NCBI RefSeq assembly: GCF_018139145.2
Contig: NC_059471.1
Location: 211,129,494-211,193,493, forward strand
DNA: 64,000 nt
Origin: Gymnogyps californianus
Taxonomy: Eukaryota > Chordata > Aves > Accipitriformes > Cathartidae
Direction of reading: 5' to 3'
Under the pieces are notes generated by a model. That model saw only the letters and a program-made list of their open reading frames with translations, was not told where the DNA came from and searched no databases. Both the position numbers and the translations under genes were made by a program. Of the stretch, positions 37,253-50,553 are shown one piece after another (position 1 is the stretch's first letter; each line of letters begins with the position of its first letter).

Positions 37253-40200
37253 CCTCACTCCTGCATCACCAGCGTAAGGAAAGGTCCGCTCCTGAGAATC
37301 TCTCCTGCAGGAGGGATGCTTGGAGCCAGGCTTGAGTTGCCTCCTAGACTTACCCTTTCCTTTCACTGAAGTTCATCAGCAGGATTTTGGTATGAGCTTA
37401 AAGCTAAGCCAGGTCAGATCTGGTGAACTCACAGCTAAAATAGCTTGAAGTCTATTTCACAGAAACAGACCTCAAGACTGACAGGTTGAAAGGCTGCGTA
37501 AAATAAGGGCAGAGTAGACAAAAGAGTGCAGTCTGCTGTTGCTTTAGCAAGCAACTGGCATCTGCAACTAGGAACAATTTCATTCTTTTCCTGTGAGTTG
37601 CTGCATGACATGATCAAACAGGAATAAGTATCTGAAATTAAAGGCCAAAAAAATAGTGCAATTGAATTGCTGATTTCTCTGTAAGGCTCCCTGAGATAAA
37701 AGAGTTGTCCCCAGGGAAAAGAGAGACCGGGGGAAAGCATGAAAGGCACGGTTGATGTCTTTTCTGCTTTGCATATAATCCTCTGAAAATTGGAATGTCC
37801 AAACGCTTGCAACGACACAAGAGGGACTAATACTCTGGGATCACATGAGCAATTATCTGATTCACAGGTGAAGATGGTAATAAAGTGGCTGAAAAGCCAA
37901 CTGCCAGTGATAGGGCAAGAAACAGCAGGCTCGCTTGGTTATGGGTCATGCCACAAACACCTCTTGAGATCAAGCAGTAAAAATAATTAGGGTTGGGAAG
38001 GCAAGGAGTGAGGTTCCCAGATGGTCTGGGTGATAGATAAGGAGTCGTCCTTTTTATCTGCTGCCAGGCCATCCGTTCATCCAGCTTTGCGGCTGACTCA
38101 GATCTCTGTCGACATGCGGGGCTCTGTGCCGGTGGAGCTGTCAGGGCAGTGTTGCTTCCAGCCTGGATTAAAGGTTAGGCAAGCTGTGTCTTGCTTTGAG
38201 GTCTGGTTATTTGCTTTTGTATTTATACAACAGAGAAGAGAGAAACTCTTGCCAGGGCGAAGATGGGTTGACACCCCTTTCTAGAGGACTAGCAGCTGGG
38301 AGCTCGAGGGTGGATAACCAAGCTGCATCACACATGACTCCCATACCACACTGTGTATCGCCGGATATAGCAGGGATGACCTTTGCCTAACCTGTAGCCC
38401 TGCATGGTACTTGTGGAGAAGCCCTGCCCGAAGACTAGCTCCATCTTTGCTCGTTTGTCAAATAACAAATACGGTGGTCATCCCACCATAGCCATGACAA
38501 TCTGCAAACCAATCTGCCTTTCCTTTCCAGGTCTGCCAGTGTCCACACACTAGTTGCAATCTGCCCACAGAGAAAGTCACAAATGGTCTTTTATAGCTCC
38601 CTATGTATCTTTTGTGCAGGAGATCTGGCTTTGGACTAATGGTGCATCTGATCAAGATCTTTGTTGAGGAGCATGTGGAAGGAGCATCCTCTGTTGTTGC
38701 GTTTACCTGAATAGCAGGAACATTTGCAATTACGCTGCAACAAAAATCTCTCGGGCATCTTCAGCCTCCAGGGAATAAGGTGATCAACCCTGAGGTCAGG
38801 AAGAAACACTGTTCCTTAGGGCAGCATTGCACAGCTAGGGCTGCTGTGCAATTCCAGTGCCTTTCTTTTAAAGCACACAGTCCTAAGCCTCCAGCAGACA
38901 GAGTGGTACGCTTTTCCAGTGTGGAGATGTGTCTTAAGAAGGACAGATCTTTGAGAGTGGATGAATAACAGGGCTGGTCAAAAGTAGATGCCTGTCATAA
39001 GGTCTTTCTGGAACACAGTAGTCAGAAGCTGCCCATTAAGCTACCCAGATTTTTTCTGACTGTATTGGTGATGGCAGAGCAGAGCAGATCCAGACTGTCT
39101 TGCATGTTCACGTTAGGGTGCTTGTGGTGGAGCCTTTCTCTGTGGGTCACGCTGATAGCAGAAAGTATGTGGGCAACCCTGCAGTTACAGACATGTGTGA
39201 CCACACCAGCAGTGTAGGAGATGCTGTTGATGGGCTTTAGTTAAAAGGATGCCAAGCTGAACTGGCTTGCTTGAGAAGGCATTTTCTGGATCCATTTTAT
39301 ATGCTGTGCAGTGACATGCTTAGTACTAGGTTTCAGATCAGAACTGGTAATATTGAAGTGCATGGCCTGCACAAATAAGGTGCAGACAGGACGAGGAGTG
39401 CCAGCACCTTCCCATTCGCTGCACCTCCTGCAGCGGGTGATGTTCACAGACACCTCCTGCTAAGTGCTCATAGAGGGAAAGAAAAATCTATCAAAATCCC
39501 TTGCAGTGTGACTGCAAAGCAGACTCATTCCCAAGCTCATGCTGCTTTTGAACCCATTTGTGCTGTATGGGATTGTGTAAGATACTCCTTCTCTGGACAA
39601 GGAGGCAAGATGTGCCAAAGGCATAGATATAAACCTCTAGAGGGAGATATTCAGTGGGGAGAAGAAAAGAAGCTGGGGTTACAGAAGGAAATTTGTTTTC
39701 TTGGGAGCTTGGTAGGGTTAGCATTTGTAAGGACATGCCCACGAACCATCCGTCTTTGAGAGGCGGTGAGAAGCAGAGGGAACACTAGGTCGTGCTGTTT
39801 CCCCAAATTCTTGTGCAGCGGTGCTGGGGCTGGATTGCACATTTCTCACAGGAACTGAAGGATTTTTTCTGCTGCGGGTTAGCAGAGAACTTTGATCACA
39901 CTGTTTGGGTGTTCTTGCAAGGTAATTAATTGCATTTGCTGCGTGAAATGCTTTGAGCACAGAGGCAAAGGCGTGGGGCAGGTCTTTATAGGAACCAGAG
40001 CTCCTGCGCTCAAACATGAGATAACGCTGCTTATATTATAGGGAAGGAATGATGAATAACAGCAACAGTTCAGAGGGTTTAATTAGCCTTCCTGCTATTC
40101 CCATCAAAAGGGGAAAACTAAAGTGAGAATTCTCTTAGGATACAAACTCAACTGTGTGCTGACGTGAGGCACAGATGAATACCATCTGGGCGCGGGAAGG

Positions 40201-41754
40201 AGGCGGCTCTATCTGAGTCTATTGTACTACTTTAAGTGTGTTGAACACTTGAATTCACTCTACCTTAAGGCTGAGCATTTAGCAAACTGCTGCAAAGTAA
40301 TCCTGTGTCTCAGTAGGGAAAGAGCTCAAATGAGTGGTGTATTGGCTTTGTTTCCCTTGCACGGTAAAGAAAACTCTCTGCTCCCAAAGAAGAGTTTCTT
40401 TGTGTTCCCGCTGTTAAACCGTGGCTTGTGCCCCTAAGGCTTTTAAATGAATACATGAAATCAGTGTGGGGATTTTGAGCTCTGTAAAATTCATTGCTGT
40501 GTGCGCACTTGAGCAGCACACAGGAGCTTTAAGTATTTTCCTTTAATTTAGCAGGGAGCTGTTGCAGCTGCTGTGGCACTTCAAAGACCATTCTGTGTAT
40601 TGCTCCTGCACCTGACGAACACAAGGCCATGGCATTGTTAAACTGCCACTTTGGAGGGAAATGGCTTTGCAAGCAGCAGCCAGTGCCACCTCATGCTCTT
40701 AAGCCTGGCTATAGCCACACCATGTCTGTGTGTGCTACCCTGTCACTCCAGTCTGGTCCAGTTAATCCAGCTTCATACCAGCTGGGACCATCCTGACCCT
40801 CTTGTCCAGTCTCTTGCCTAAACATAGACCACATTTGCTGGTTTCTGTCTGCTTGTGGGGTCTCTGCAGCACTTCCTATTTGAAGAGGGTTTGGATATTT
40901 TCAGTGGCAACGTTTTTTTTCTGCAAATCACATGCTGAGGACTCTTCACTTACCAGCAAGCACGTTGCAGATGTGCTGGGACGTGAACCACGTTCTCAGA
41001 CAGAACCAAACCACTAGCCTCCCTTAACAGCACACTACAAACCTCACATGGCTTCAGAGCCACAGGACGCATGTTGTGGATCTCAGAAGCTGAGAAAAGA
41101 TGAGCTCCATAAATAATTTGCTGGTGATAAATGGTGGTAGCTCCCCAAGATCCAGTGCAGGCAGGGCTGGGCCAGCTTACGTGCTACTCCCACAGCCAGG
41201 GAGTCAGATTGACCAGCAGCCCTTTCCCCATCACAACTAGCCAAATAATTTATAGGCAAACATAATATTTACAAATCCATGCTCTTGTGCTTGCCTTTTT
41301 AACCCCATTCCTGAGTTGATTGCTGGAAAATAGCCACGAAATGTAGCAGACTGGTAAGAAAATGAGAGGTTTCTGCTGCTTAGGTCACCAGTCTGTGTCC
41401 TATCTGAGTTAGCAGCAGCCAACACATGCAGGTAAGAAGGCTGATTTTGGTCACCCAGGGGCACGAGGCAGCTGTGAACCTGGTGCATCTGCCTACCTGA
41501 GCAAAGCAAAAGCAGTGACTCAGTAAAACTGGCCAATGCATTTTTGTCTGCTTGGTAAAATAAATATAAAATGAGTGGATGGATTCAGCCTGTTGCCTGT
41601 GAAATGAAAGCTGTCGACCCTGCGAGGGTAGGTGCAGGTGTATGAGTAAGGCATCTGTTAAAGGACCTGCACACACTGCCCAGTAACTTTCCTGGAGGTA
41701 GCATGGTCACGGAGCACGCTGCCAGAAAGAGCCATGCTCAGGACACGTGCTCGT
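37253..41754. other. Non-genic unique sequence
   Basis: There is no gene, RNA gene or named repeat. Open frames are at most about 127 codons (minus strand near 37435-37818) and are mirrored by frames on the other strand. 38030-38350 has scattered CpGs. Nothing else stands out. Confidence 0.55.
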
Positions 41755-41960
41755 ATCACAAAATCACAGCAGGTTGGAAGAGACCTCCGGAGATCATCTC
41801 ATCCAACCACCTGCTCAAAGCAGGGTCACCTACATACAGCAGGTTGCTCGGGGCCACGTCCAGCTGGGTTTTGAGTATCTCCAAGGATGGAAACTCCACA
41901 ACTTCTCTGGGCAACCAGTGCCAATGCTCGGTCATCGTCACAGTAAAAAGTGCATCTCCA
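41755..41960 (-). mobile_element. CR1 LINE 3' end, minus strand
   Basis: This is the youngest-looking CR1 in the window. On the plus strand it opens with ATCACAAAATCACAGC, the reversed 8-bp terminal repeat of CR1. It continues with GGTTGGAAGAGACCTCCGGA, GATCATCTCATCCAACCACC, TGCTCAAAGCAGGGTCACCT, GGTTGCTCGGGGCCACGTCC, TTTTGAGTATCTCCAAGGAT and ATGCTCGGTCATCGTCACAG. All match the reversed CR1 3' UTR at high identity. Homology fades near AGTAAAAAGTGC at about 41950, so the copy is severely 5'-truncated. As usual for CR1 there is no obvious target-site duplication. The open frames across it are not genes. Confidence 0.93.
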
Positions 41961-43984
41961 GCCCTGCTTCCACCAGCCTCATTCCAAAGGGCACATTGCA
42001 CAGATTTCTTGCCTCCCGCAACAGAAGGCGGAGACACCTTGGCAAGACAGTTGTGATTCATTTTATCTGTGCTGTACCTATTTCACAGAGGGAAAACTTC
42101 AAACGCTAAAGCAAGCAATCAGGCTTTTAGAAGATCCTCAAAATAATGAAAAGTATCACTGTTACAAGCAGCAGCTTTTAATGCTTTTTTCCTCCCTTCA
42201 TTTCTCCTTTTTCTCTTTTTTTGGCTCTATAATGAAAAGTTTGAAAAGGACATAGTTCCCCGTGCTTCAACCCAGAAGCCACCTCTTACTAACAGGGGTT
42301 AGGAACAGTGCTTTTATTTTACTGCCTGGCAGGGTTTTTTGGGAGCTTTTGGTATAGGGGGTTGACAGAGACCTGGATACAGGATGCTCCGTTGATCTTA
42401 GCTGTTCCTGCCTTCCTGAGCTGTGTTGTGACCATTTATCCCTCAAAGCTGCTGAAAACAGGGTGTTTGCTTATGAGAAGTGCAGTCATATCTGTCAAAG
42501 ACTATAAGACTGTAGTCCCTTATATGACATAATAACTGCACAAACAGGCACTGAGGCTCCAAAATAGAATAGCTTAATCGGTTGCTTTCCCAAGGAGATA
42601 CTGCACCAGACAATGAACCACAACAGCTTAAATCTACGCTGAACGATAGCTTCGTCTATAAATAGGATATTTTTAAGCAATGGGAAGAACATTTGGGGTA
42701 GATAAGGTTTTTCAGATTAATAGTTTATTTGCTAATAAATGCAGTTTCAGGCTGACTGAAATTATCCACAGACTCAGGCTGAATTCAACTAATATTTTCT
42801 GCTACAAAAAGGGGGACCCTATTTTTCTTGACAAACCAGAAAAGCTCTGCTCTAACATTTCAGCATGAAACATTTAAATCATTCACTTAAGAAAACTCTC
42901 CATCTTAGAATTCAGCTTGATTTTTTTTCTTTATTTTGAAAAGTATACCTCCAAATTAAATGAATTATTTTATTTTGGGTCCATCTCAGATAAATTCTCT
43001 CAGCTTCATAGCAGGGAAAGCAAAAGATTTAGAAAGGACTTTCTTAGTCTGTTCCCACAAGTCTGCTCTGGGGCTTTGCTTGCTTTTTCCAGTGTCTTTG
43101 GAGTGTGAACATAATGTACAGCCGGTGAGCTTGTCTTTACAGCTGATAAAGCGAGTTACACCAGGGTCATGTTGAAATGAACCCTGGATACAGGTCAAGT
43201 ACATAAAATAGAGTTCTTCTCCAGCAGCCTCACGTTACAGATCTGATTTATGTTTCTAGCGCTTGTGGTTCTGTTTGGAGCCTGGCATGGTTGCATGCAA
43301 TCTGCCCAGCCAAGCTTGAAATCTCCTCTTTTCTCAACTTGCTCGTATAAGGTGGGGAAGGTAAGAGGCGTTAAGAATCAGCTTTAAAAGTCAGAGATTG
43401 ATGGAGGCAACACCAGCGGGTCTTGCTTTACCGAATGCATTCTCTGTCTGTAATCTGTGGGAAGAAAACTTGCTGAAATAATTCTTGCAAACAGATAAAA
43501 TATGACTTTTCCAGGCAATCTAACATTTGAAAAGCCTCATTAATAATGGTTGCAAAGTGTGGAGAAACTACAGCTTCTATCTATGGGTCACAAGGCATTT
43601 TGCAAGTATTATCTGAGCATCAGAAGATAAAAGGGAAGAAATCAATCTAGGCCTGATTTTCATAGAGGTTTCGTGGTGGAGCCTGGAAAGATTATTAAAA
43701 ACATCTAAGCAGATTAAGTACACCTAAGTCCTCTTAAAAGCAGTGGGCTTTAGACACCTAACTTGCTATTGCTTTTTGCAAATCATAGTCAGAAAAGGGG
43801 ACATTTAAACTAAGCAACTTCAGGTGTCTAATGCACATGCTTAAATAGCCTACGATGTCCCTGCATTGCTCTGCAGTCCATGCAGGGCGTGGGAGGGAAG
43901 GCAAAGCTGCATCACACTCCTGCTCTGAATCACACTCGGGAGGACTCTCTTTCTGAGATAACATGACCCATGACATAACATTAC
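41961..43984. other. Non-genic stretch, possible ancient repeat at 43650-43830
   Basis: No gene is recognised. Near 43650-43830 phrases such as AGGCCTGATTTTCATAGAGG and TTTAGACACCTAACTTGC recall an old amniote repeat family that contains 'GGCCTGATTTTCA..CACCTAA', but the match is too loose to call an element. The remainder is AT-rich unique DNA. Confidence 0.45.
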
Positions 43985-44450
43985 AGCTCTGCTAGGTCAA
44001 ACCGAGGTTCATCTGCCCCAAAACCCAGCCTCCAACAGCAGCCAGCCACAAACACTTAGGAGAAGGGTAAAACTGCCCCAGAGTCGCTACTTCAGCCACT
44101 CCCTGACTTCATCATGTCTAACAACCCTTTATGGACTTTTCCTATGTTAATTTGCCTAATTATATTTCCAACCCCCTTATGCTATTGGCCTCCCCTGCAT
44201 CTGCTGGTGATACTTTCCCTACTTTCACCATGAGCTATTCAAATAAGAGCTTTTTCTCATTCTAAATCTGTAGCCTCATCGTGTCATTGCATAGTCCTTA
44301 GTCCTGGTGTTATAGTATAAAATAATTTTAAAAAAGAATAATCCTTCTCTGTTCACCATCTCTGTGTCCTTCATGATTTTGTAGACTTTGATCATATCTT
44401 CCCTCTTTCATCTTTCCCAGCCTGAATGCTCCTTATCTATTTAGTCCCAT
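43985..44450 (-). mobile_element. Ancient CR1 fragment, minus strand
   Basis: The plus strand opens with GCTCTGCTAGGTCAAACCGA and GGTTCATCTGCCCC, like the reversed reptilian CR1 end ACTGCTAGGTCAGACCAATGGTCCATCTAGCCC. A middle part has CTCATTCTAAATCTGTAGCC. It then gives TTCATGATTTTGTAGACTTT, GATCATATCTTCCCTCTTTC and ATCTTTCCCAGCCTGAATGC, matching the usual TTATAGACCTCTATCATATCTCCCC.. order. It belongs to the same lineage as the relic at 54190-55260 but is shorter. Confidence 0.7.
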
Positions 44451-47399
44451 TGCATAAGAAATTGCTTCCTACCTATATAGGGAGCCTGTGGTTAAAGCGT
44501 AATGTGGGTTGCCACATCAGTCAGTGAGGACACATTCCCCTTGTCCAATACTGAAGTACGGATACCTTTGAGATGGCACACAGCAGGCATCGGACTGTGC
44601 CTAGTGCCAGGACTGAGCAGGGAAGGGAATGGAAAGAGTTGTATTCAGCTGGCTCTGTGGAGGAAATGTATGAGGCAAGAAAATAATACGCCAGTTCAAA
44701 CATATACTGTCTTCTGGACACACATTTCTGGACACAGAAATGCTGCTTCTCTGGGGTTCACAGATCACAAAAAGTATGTAAACCTACTAGGAGAAGCCAC
44801 AGATCTTGGTCTTTTTCTTAGAAGCCATGGAGACCAGAAGCTACTCTAATGCATTCAGACCTCAGTCCATGATATGCTTAGTGGTCACAGCTCCCAAAGA
44901 GGCCTTTAGGAAATGTAGATTCTCAGCATTTATAATGATCAATTCGAATATACATGACAGAGTCAAAATAACTCAGGGTTGGCAACAACATCCACAGTTC
45001 GGTTGTGCTTCTCATTCACTTCCCTGCGCTCAGGTGTTGTTCTCAGAAGCTAGATTTCTAAAACTGGTTGAGAAAGGCTTTCTTCAGCAACCCTGCATGC
45101 TGCCTTTTCCCACCCCATTTTATTTTTCAAAGTTGTCTTTCACACTAGAAGGAAAAAAAAAAGACTTTTCCAACTTGGGGAGACAACAGCTGAAAAAGGG
45201 AGACAGAACAAGAAAAAGCAATGGGTTGCAATAGGTGAGAAGCGACTGACAAAGCGTGTCCTAGAGAAGTGGGAGAACCATACTCTGCTGCTGTCTCAGT
45301 TTTCTGCTGCTGTCCTCCTCCATCTGCTCAGCACTCTGCCCACTTGGCTGCTGAGGCACAGATTTCTCTCCTGTTTTGGCAAAAAAGTCCTGTGCTGGTC
45401 ATAGAAACCGTCCCACCACAAGTTCATCAAAATTGGCCTGTTCATCCTAAAACTGTGAATCTTCTTTCTGTTCAATATATGTATTTAAGAACATCATAAA
45501 GATATTTTTCTAGGTGATCTACAAAGGGAAATGCTCCTTGTATGTGAATGTCTCCTCATTCCCTCAACCCAGTGAGAGTGGTCACATAAACCAAGGGGTA
45601 CGCAGAGATGCTTGCAAGTGACTGAATTACAACAGATTAGCAAGTTATTACCATTAATTTAAATTAATATGTTTTATGTTATATTATAATGTGCTGGAAG
45701 CATGCAAACATCTTCACTTCAAGCTGATGACTAGTAATCTGTTAAGCCACGATAACTTTAGCTCTTGTAGTGCATCTCCCTTCTTGAGGGAAAAGCTGAA
45801 ATGTTTAATGCTGTTTTAGCCAGTGGCAGGTGACTGCTGCAGTGACATAAATAAAATTTGCCTGTCCTTGGTGCTTGAGTCAGAGCACACCAAAACATCC
45901 TTTTAAAATGAAGCAGACCATATATTTTAATGTCCGCAGACATCGGAAAGATGTTTCGAAGAACGAACAGGTGATTTTCTTTCCTGGGGGTTAAATGTTC
46001 CTTGTGCCTCCCACCATCCACATCCAGGGCCAGTCCAGTAAAGGTGCTGATCAAACCCAGCCCAGATCCTGTCCTTGGAGGGTCTCATGTGCCTTCCAGA
46101 AAGGCTGAGCAGTTTTACCACGACTGCAACCATCCTCTGCAGTTGTTAAGTGGGATTTTCACACACTTCAGCTGATGGTTCAGGTGGCATTGAAAGCTTT
46201 TGCCATACAATCCCAGAGCAGCAGGGATCTCCAGGGATGTGGTCCCAGCTATTGGGCTGCTTCTTTGAGTGTTTTCCTCTCGCTTTTTAGTGCATGTAAC
46301 ACCTCTGTGCTGTATGCTTTTTAATCTTTAGAGGTCTCTCACTGGCCTATGCCGCCAATCTTCCCCTCTGCCTCTCCGAGCCCTTTGACCAGGGCTCTTT
46401 GCCGTGACGTACCTGTCAGTATCAGTGGAGACATGGCCACATATAACCCTTGGGGACCTCCCCCATTGACAGTGATGAGCAGCTTGATTTACAGGCTGCT
46501 TTTCCCTCCTGTATCTGTACCCCTCCTTCCCCTCATGCCACTGCCCCTTGCTTTCACCTGGGGGATGAAGCATGTCTCAGAGCAAAGCTGCTCTCAAGGG
46601 CTCAGAGCTGAGCCAGTAAGCGGCTGCAAGCAATGCGAGACAGTGCTCCTTGGGACACCCTCTCCCTCCTGGCCTCCAGGCAGGTGAGAAAATGATGTAG
46701 GGAAATATAAACACCAAGGTACGTGGCCAGGATGGTGAAAAGAATGGGGATCTTTTCATCTTGTTTTCGTCGCTTTCCTTAAAGCGATGAATGAACCCAC
46801 ATATCCCATCTCATACCTCTACACTTGCCTGTTTTCCTCAGCAAAACAAGAGTAGTCTGCAAGTGTTGTCCGTCCGTATGTTAGATCTGATTGCTGTAGG
46901 AGGAGGGATGTATTTCAGCTCCAAAATTGGCCCAGTGCCCCACAGACCTTCTCCATTTCTTTGGATTAGCCAGCAGGACATTTGGGGCTGGGTACTTATT
47001 TTATGGTATAGAAAGTGTGCAAAGGTACAGAGATAGCAAGAAAACCCTTCTGTAGGTGTTTGCGTGACACGTCACACCTGGGGACTGATCTGCTGAGCTC
47101 AGTGGGGTCCCTGATGTGAGTGACTTCTTAGATATGGAAAGAGGAAAGAGAAGGATAATGTGAGTGAACATTTTCGAGAGAGGAGCCTCAGGAGAGACTG
47201 TGCCTCAGCAGAGAGCATAAGCACCTTCACCTTATTAATGATCTCTTTTTTAAGGAGGAAAAGCGTCATCTTGACGCTGTCTGGTGTCTGGGCTTTGCTA
47301 GAGTGCAGCTCTTTAACAAAGGGCACGCCACTGTTTGTTAGAAGCATTTCAGGGCTGAAGGAATTAAGGATCCTGGCTTGTACCTAGAGTTGAAACAAG

Positions 47400-47580
47400 A
47401 ATTGCTGTGGGGCTTAAACCTGTTTTTAACAAGAGTACGTAGCCTGCCAGATCTGGTGAGAGATTAGCAATTTAATTATACAGGCCTTGGCTTCCTGCTT
47501 TCCATTAAGTGCCTAAAACCCCCCTACAGAGGCCCATTACCTTGCCTTTTTCTGCTCTTGCATTAACTAGGCAGTTCAGA
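47400..47580. promoter_or_regulatory. Candidate conserved noncoding block
   Basis: GAGATTAGCAATTTAATTAT near 47459, CTTTCCATTAAGTGCC near 47498 and TGCATTAACTAGGCAG near 47560 cluster within 180 bp, between GC-richer flanks. No repeat is recognised. This is only a compositional hint. Confidence 0.18.
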
Positions 47581-50183
47581 GCAACATAAACACAGAAGCA
47601 GGACAGGGGTTCCCTTTCAGAGATCTCGGGATTTTATAGCTGAGTGCCTCCCGACGGACCTGTCAGAGCAACCCACGAGAGCAAAACCTGTCACTCCCCG
47701 GAGCGACCATTAGCTTTGTCTCCAGAGTCCCTGCCAGTGCTATCCGTTTGTCCCCTGTTGAATTCATCGAGGAGAGTATGGGCTCTTCTCGGGCAGCCGG
47801 CTGACTTTGAGAGAGAGGGAGGCAAAGTGAGCAGCCGGGCTGCGGGCACAGGGATTTGGGGCAGAAAGCCTCAGCAGGAGCCTTCGGGGATGTCGTAGCG
47901 GATGGCTGAGTGCTGCTTCACGTGGGAAACAGGGGAAGGGCAGGCAGAAAGCTGCTGAGAAACATGTGACATCCAACCTGCTGAGCTCCAAAAGGCTGTT
48001 TGAAATAGGGAGCCAGGAGGTAGAAGTGGCAGCCGGGGCCTTTTTGTGTTTTCCATTCACAGGAAGCAAATTTATTAGGGATTGTGAGGTCCCATAGCAT
48101 AAGCAATGAACTCTCTGCAACTGTTTTGCTTTCCGGCACTGGCTGTGGAGCATTTTCAGACAGTCCTGCTTCACAGGTGCTCTTCAAAGGTGGGAATTGA
48201 GTTGTGTTACTTCTGCAAGTCCATCCATGCACATAGCCATTGCAGTCCCCATGGTTTGCTAAGACTGTATTGGCATCTCTGGATTCAACCCTGCTCTACT
48301 CTCCCAATGTCACTTACATCCCCAGCAGGCACCCACTGATCCACAGCGTTTGGGTCCCACCGTTGTATGTACTAGAGCCTGTTTTTGCAGTAAGGTTCCT
48401 GCTAAGGAGTGTGGGGAGCAGATACCATGTGCTTTTAACAGATATTTTCCTGATAAATGCCCTTATGACTCAGAAAAGTAGTGATTTCTGCATCCCCTAC
48501 GCCTTTGTACATCCACAGGGCAGAGCTGGGAAAGGATCAAACCCCGGAGCACCAGGCTGCTGCCACCAGAGATGTTGGCTGTCTGTTTTACCTAAAATCC
48601 TTTAAAAACCAAAGCAAGAACATCTACTCTGCAGGCAGCACAGGAAATCTTGCGAGGATGTAATGGAGCGTAATCAGTGACAGATTTGTCATCTCTATTC
48701 CATCGCTGCGGCATGGGGAGGAATCGCCGCTGATCGTTCCAGCGAAGCACTGTGATAGAGGAGCCCGCTGCCTGTTCAAGCTATTTTTATGTCGTGTTAA
48801 GCCAGGCTTCAGTTTCTGGGACAGGGAGAGAGAAATGCTTTTCTCTTTGGTCAGTCATTTGGCCCTGAGGGTCAGCCCACTCTGGGGGTCGTGCTGGGGT
48901 AGGGAGAGGATGTAAGACGGTGCAATGGCACTGCTCGAGGTGTTACAGTCTCCCCAGTGCCTGATTTGTGTGATCTGATCACACTTTCAGAGGTAAGCCA
49001 CACTCCAGACTTGGGATCAGAAAATCATTTCCCCAGATCATATTGTCAGGGCTGTTTTGCCTTTACCTGGCGTGGCTTCCAGTCTGCTCCCTGGAACCAT
49101 CTGGGATATTCGGCTAATGCATCTTAAGGTTGTGTAGGAGCATTGGCAACACTTTGGTGCCTCCTGCCATGGCTTCCAGCCTTATTGGCAACAGAGTGTT
49201 GGTGAGTTTTGTGATGACGGGGGCACGGGAAGAAGATGCCCTCTGGCTCTTCCTAAACTAAACATCATTCCTAGGACTACCTGCAGGGGCAGGAGTGTGA
49301 AGTGGCTGAGCCAACCAAGGTGGTCCTTCCCATCTCCCTCTTGCTGCTGGCCCTTGCCAGGCTTTGAGGAGGGGGTTCATCCCACTGAGCTGCCAAGGCT
49401 CCTTCCAGGAGTCAGTGGAGGGAAAGGCTGAAGGCCCATGGCATGAATGGCCTTTTTTTGGAAGTGCTTGTTGGTCATCTTTGACCATGGACAGCCAGGT
49501 GAGGCCCGTGTTAGCCAAGATATCCCCCCTGTAGGAAGCTCAGTGAGGGTGAAATGAATCTGGGGGGACCAGATGTCAGGTCATGGAGAATGGCATCCCC
49601 CTGGGAGTCTCACACTCCCTGAACCCTTCCAAAAGCCTTGACTCCTCCAACCAAGTGATTATCTGGCAATGCCAGATTTGGTCAGAAAACAGAAGATTTT
49701 TTACCCTTCACCATCCTGGAGAAGAGCATTAAAGTACAGCGAAGTATAACAAAACTAGGAGACAATGAGAAAGAGCCCAAACAGTATTTTCTTTTTTGAG
49801 TTCCATGGTTGGAGGCTGGTTTTTTTAGCAAATAAAATCATGCTGAGGTCTGATTCATGTTTTTTTAATGCCTCAGAAGTCTGCAGTGTCATTCTCCTGG
49901 TTTGGCATCCTAATTCAAAGTGAAATACATAAAGCCAAAAGGAGTGTGTCAAGGAGTTTCTTTAGCTTTCATCATCTTTTTTTCCATGAGCAGGCGCTGC
50001 CCTTTTTTAACTGACTAGCAATGTGTAAAAAGGAATAGAGGGAAGGGCTTGGTAATAAAATGTTAAAGAGATTTTTATTATTATTTTCAGTGGTATCAGG
50101 ATAGAGCCTTTATGCGTATAATATCAGCTAAACATTCAACAACTGAAACTTGTTCTTACCAAGCTTATAACAACTCACTGCAG

Positions 50184-50388
50184 TGTACTTGCAGTGTCCG
50201 GCTATCAGGACAACTTAACAGTTATTAATAGATGCTGTCAGCAACTGGATACGTACCGTAAGAGGAGCTTTATCTTTACGCAAAATAAGGATATGAAAAA
50301 ATACGCGAGGATGAGGCGCAAGCTCCCGCGGCTCTGTGGACCCTCGCGGGTGCCGGCCGAGCTCAGGGTCTGCACGCCCCTGCCGAAG
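50184..50388 (+). other. GC/CpG-rich patch, possible exon ending in a good splice donor
   Basis: From 50310 the sequence becomes CpG-rich (GAGGCGCAAGCTCCCGCGGC, GGTGCCGGCCGAGC), then meets CCGAAG|GTGAGC, a near-consensus splice donor after 50388. In the frame ending at that donor there is no stop from 50122 on. Possible acceptors are CACTGCAG at 50183 or TATTTTCAG at 50090; the second would put a TAA at 50119 in this frame. No ATG starts the frame and the peptide resembles nothing I know. A noncoding-RNA exon, an unannotated first exon, or a chance GC patch are all possible. Confidence 0.22.
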
Positions 50389-50404
50389 GTGAGCTGCTGG
50401 CGCT

Positions 50405-50448
50405 GGGGCGGAGGTGGGTGCCGGGGGATGTGGAGGGATGGGATGGGG
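50405..50448 (+). other. G-quadruplex motif just after the candidate donor
   Basis: Six G-runs (50405-50408, 50416-50418, 50423-50427, 50435-50437, 50440-50442, 50445-50448) are joined by loops of 2-7 bases on the plus strand. It begins 16 bp beyond the candidate splice donor. Confidence 0.65.
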
Positions 50449-50525
50449 CAGTGGCGACGGGATGAAATTTAATTATAGACTTCTGTAGGATTTTCCCAAA
50501 ACCGAAATCTTTTGAAGATGGAGGA

Positions 50526-50553
50526 GGGAGGGGGATAGAGTGGGGAGGTGGGG
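50526..50553 (+). other. Second G-quadruplex motif
   Basis: G-runs at 50526-50528, 50530-50534, 50542-50545 and 50550-50553 have loops of 1, 7 and 4 bases. It lies 78 bp after the first motif, so the two form a short G-rich cluster on the same strand. Confidence 0.65.

Noticed and set aside
41703..42255. Several overlapping frames of 100-120 codons on both strands
   Set aside because: They are translations of the CR1 3' UTR and adjoining DNA, not of a protein-coding part.
44806..45234. 142-codon plus-strand open frame
   Set aside because: There is no recognisable domain and no splice sites framing it; it crosses a poly-A tract.
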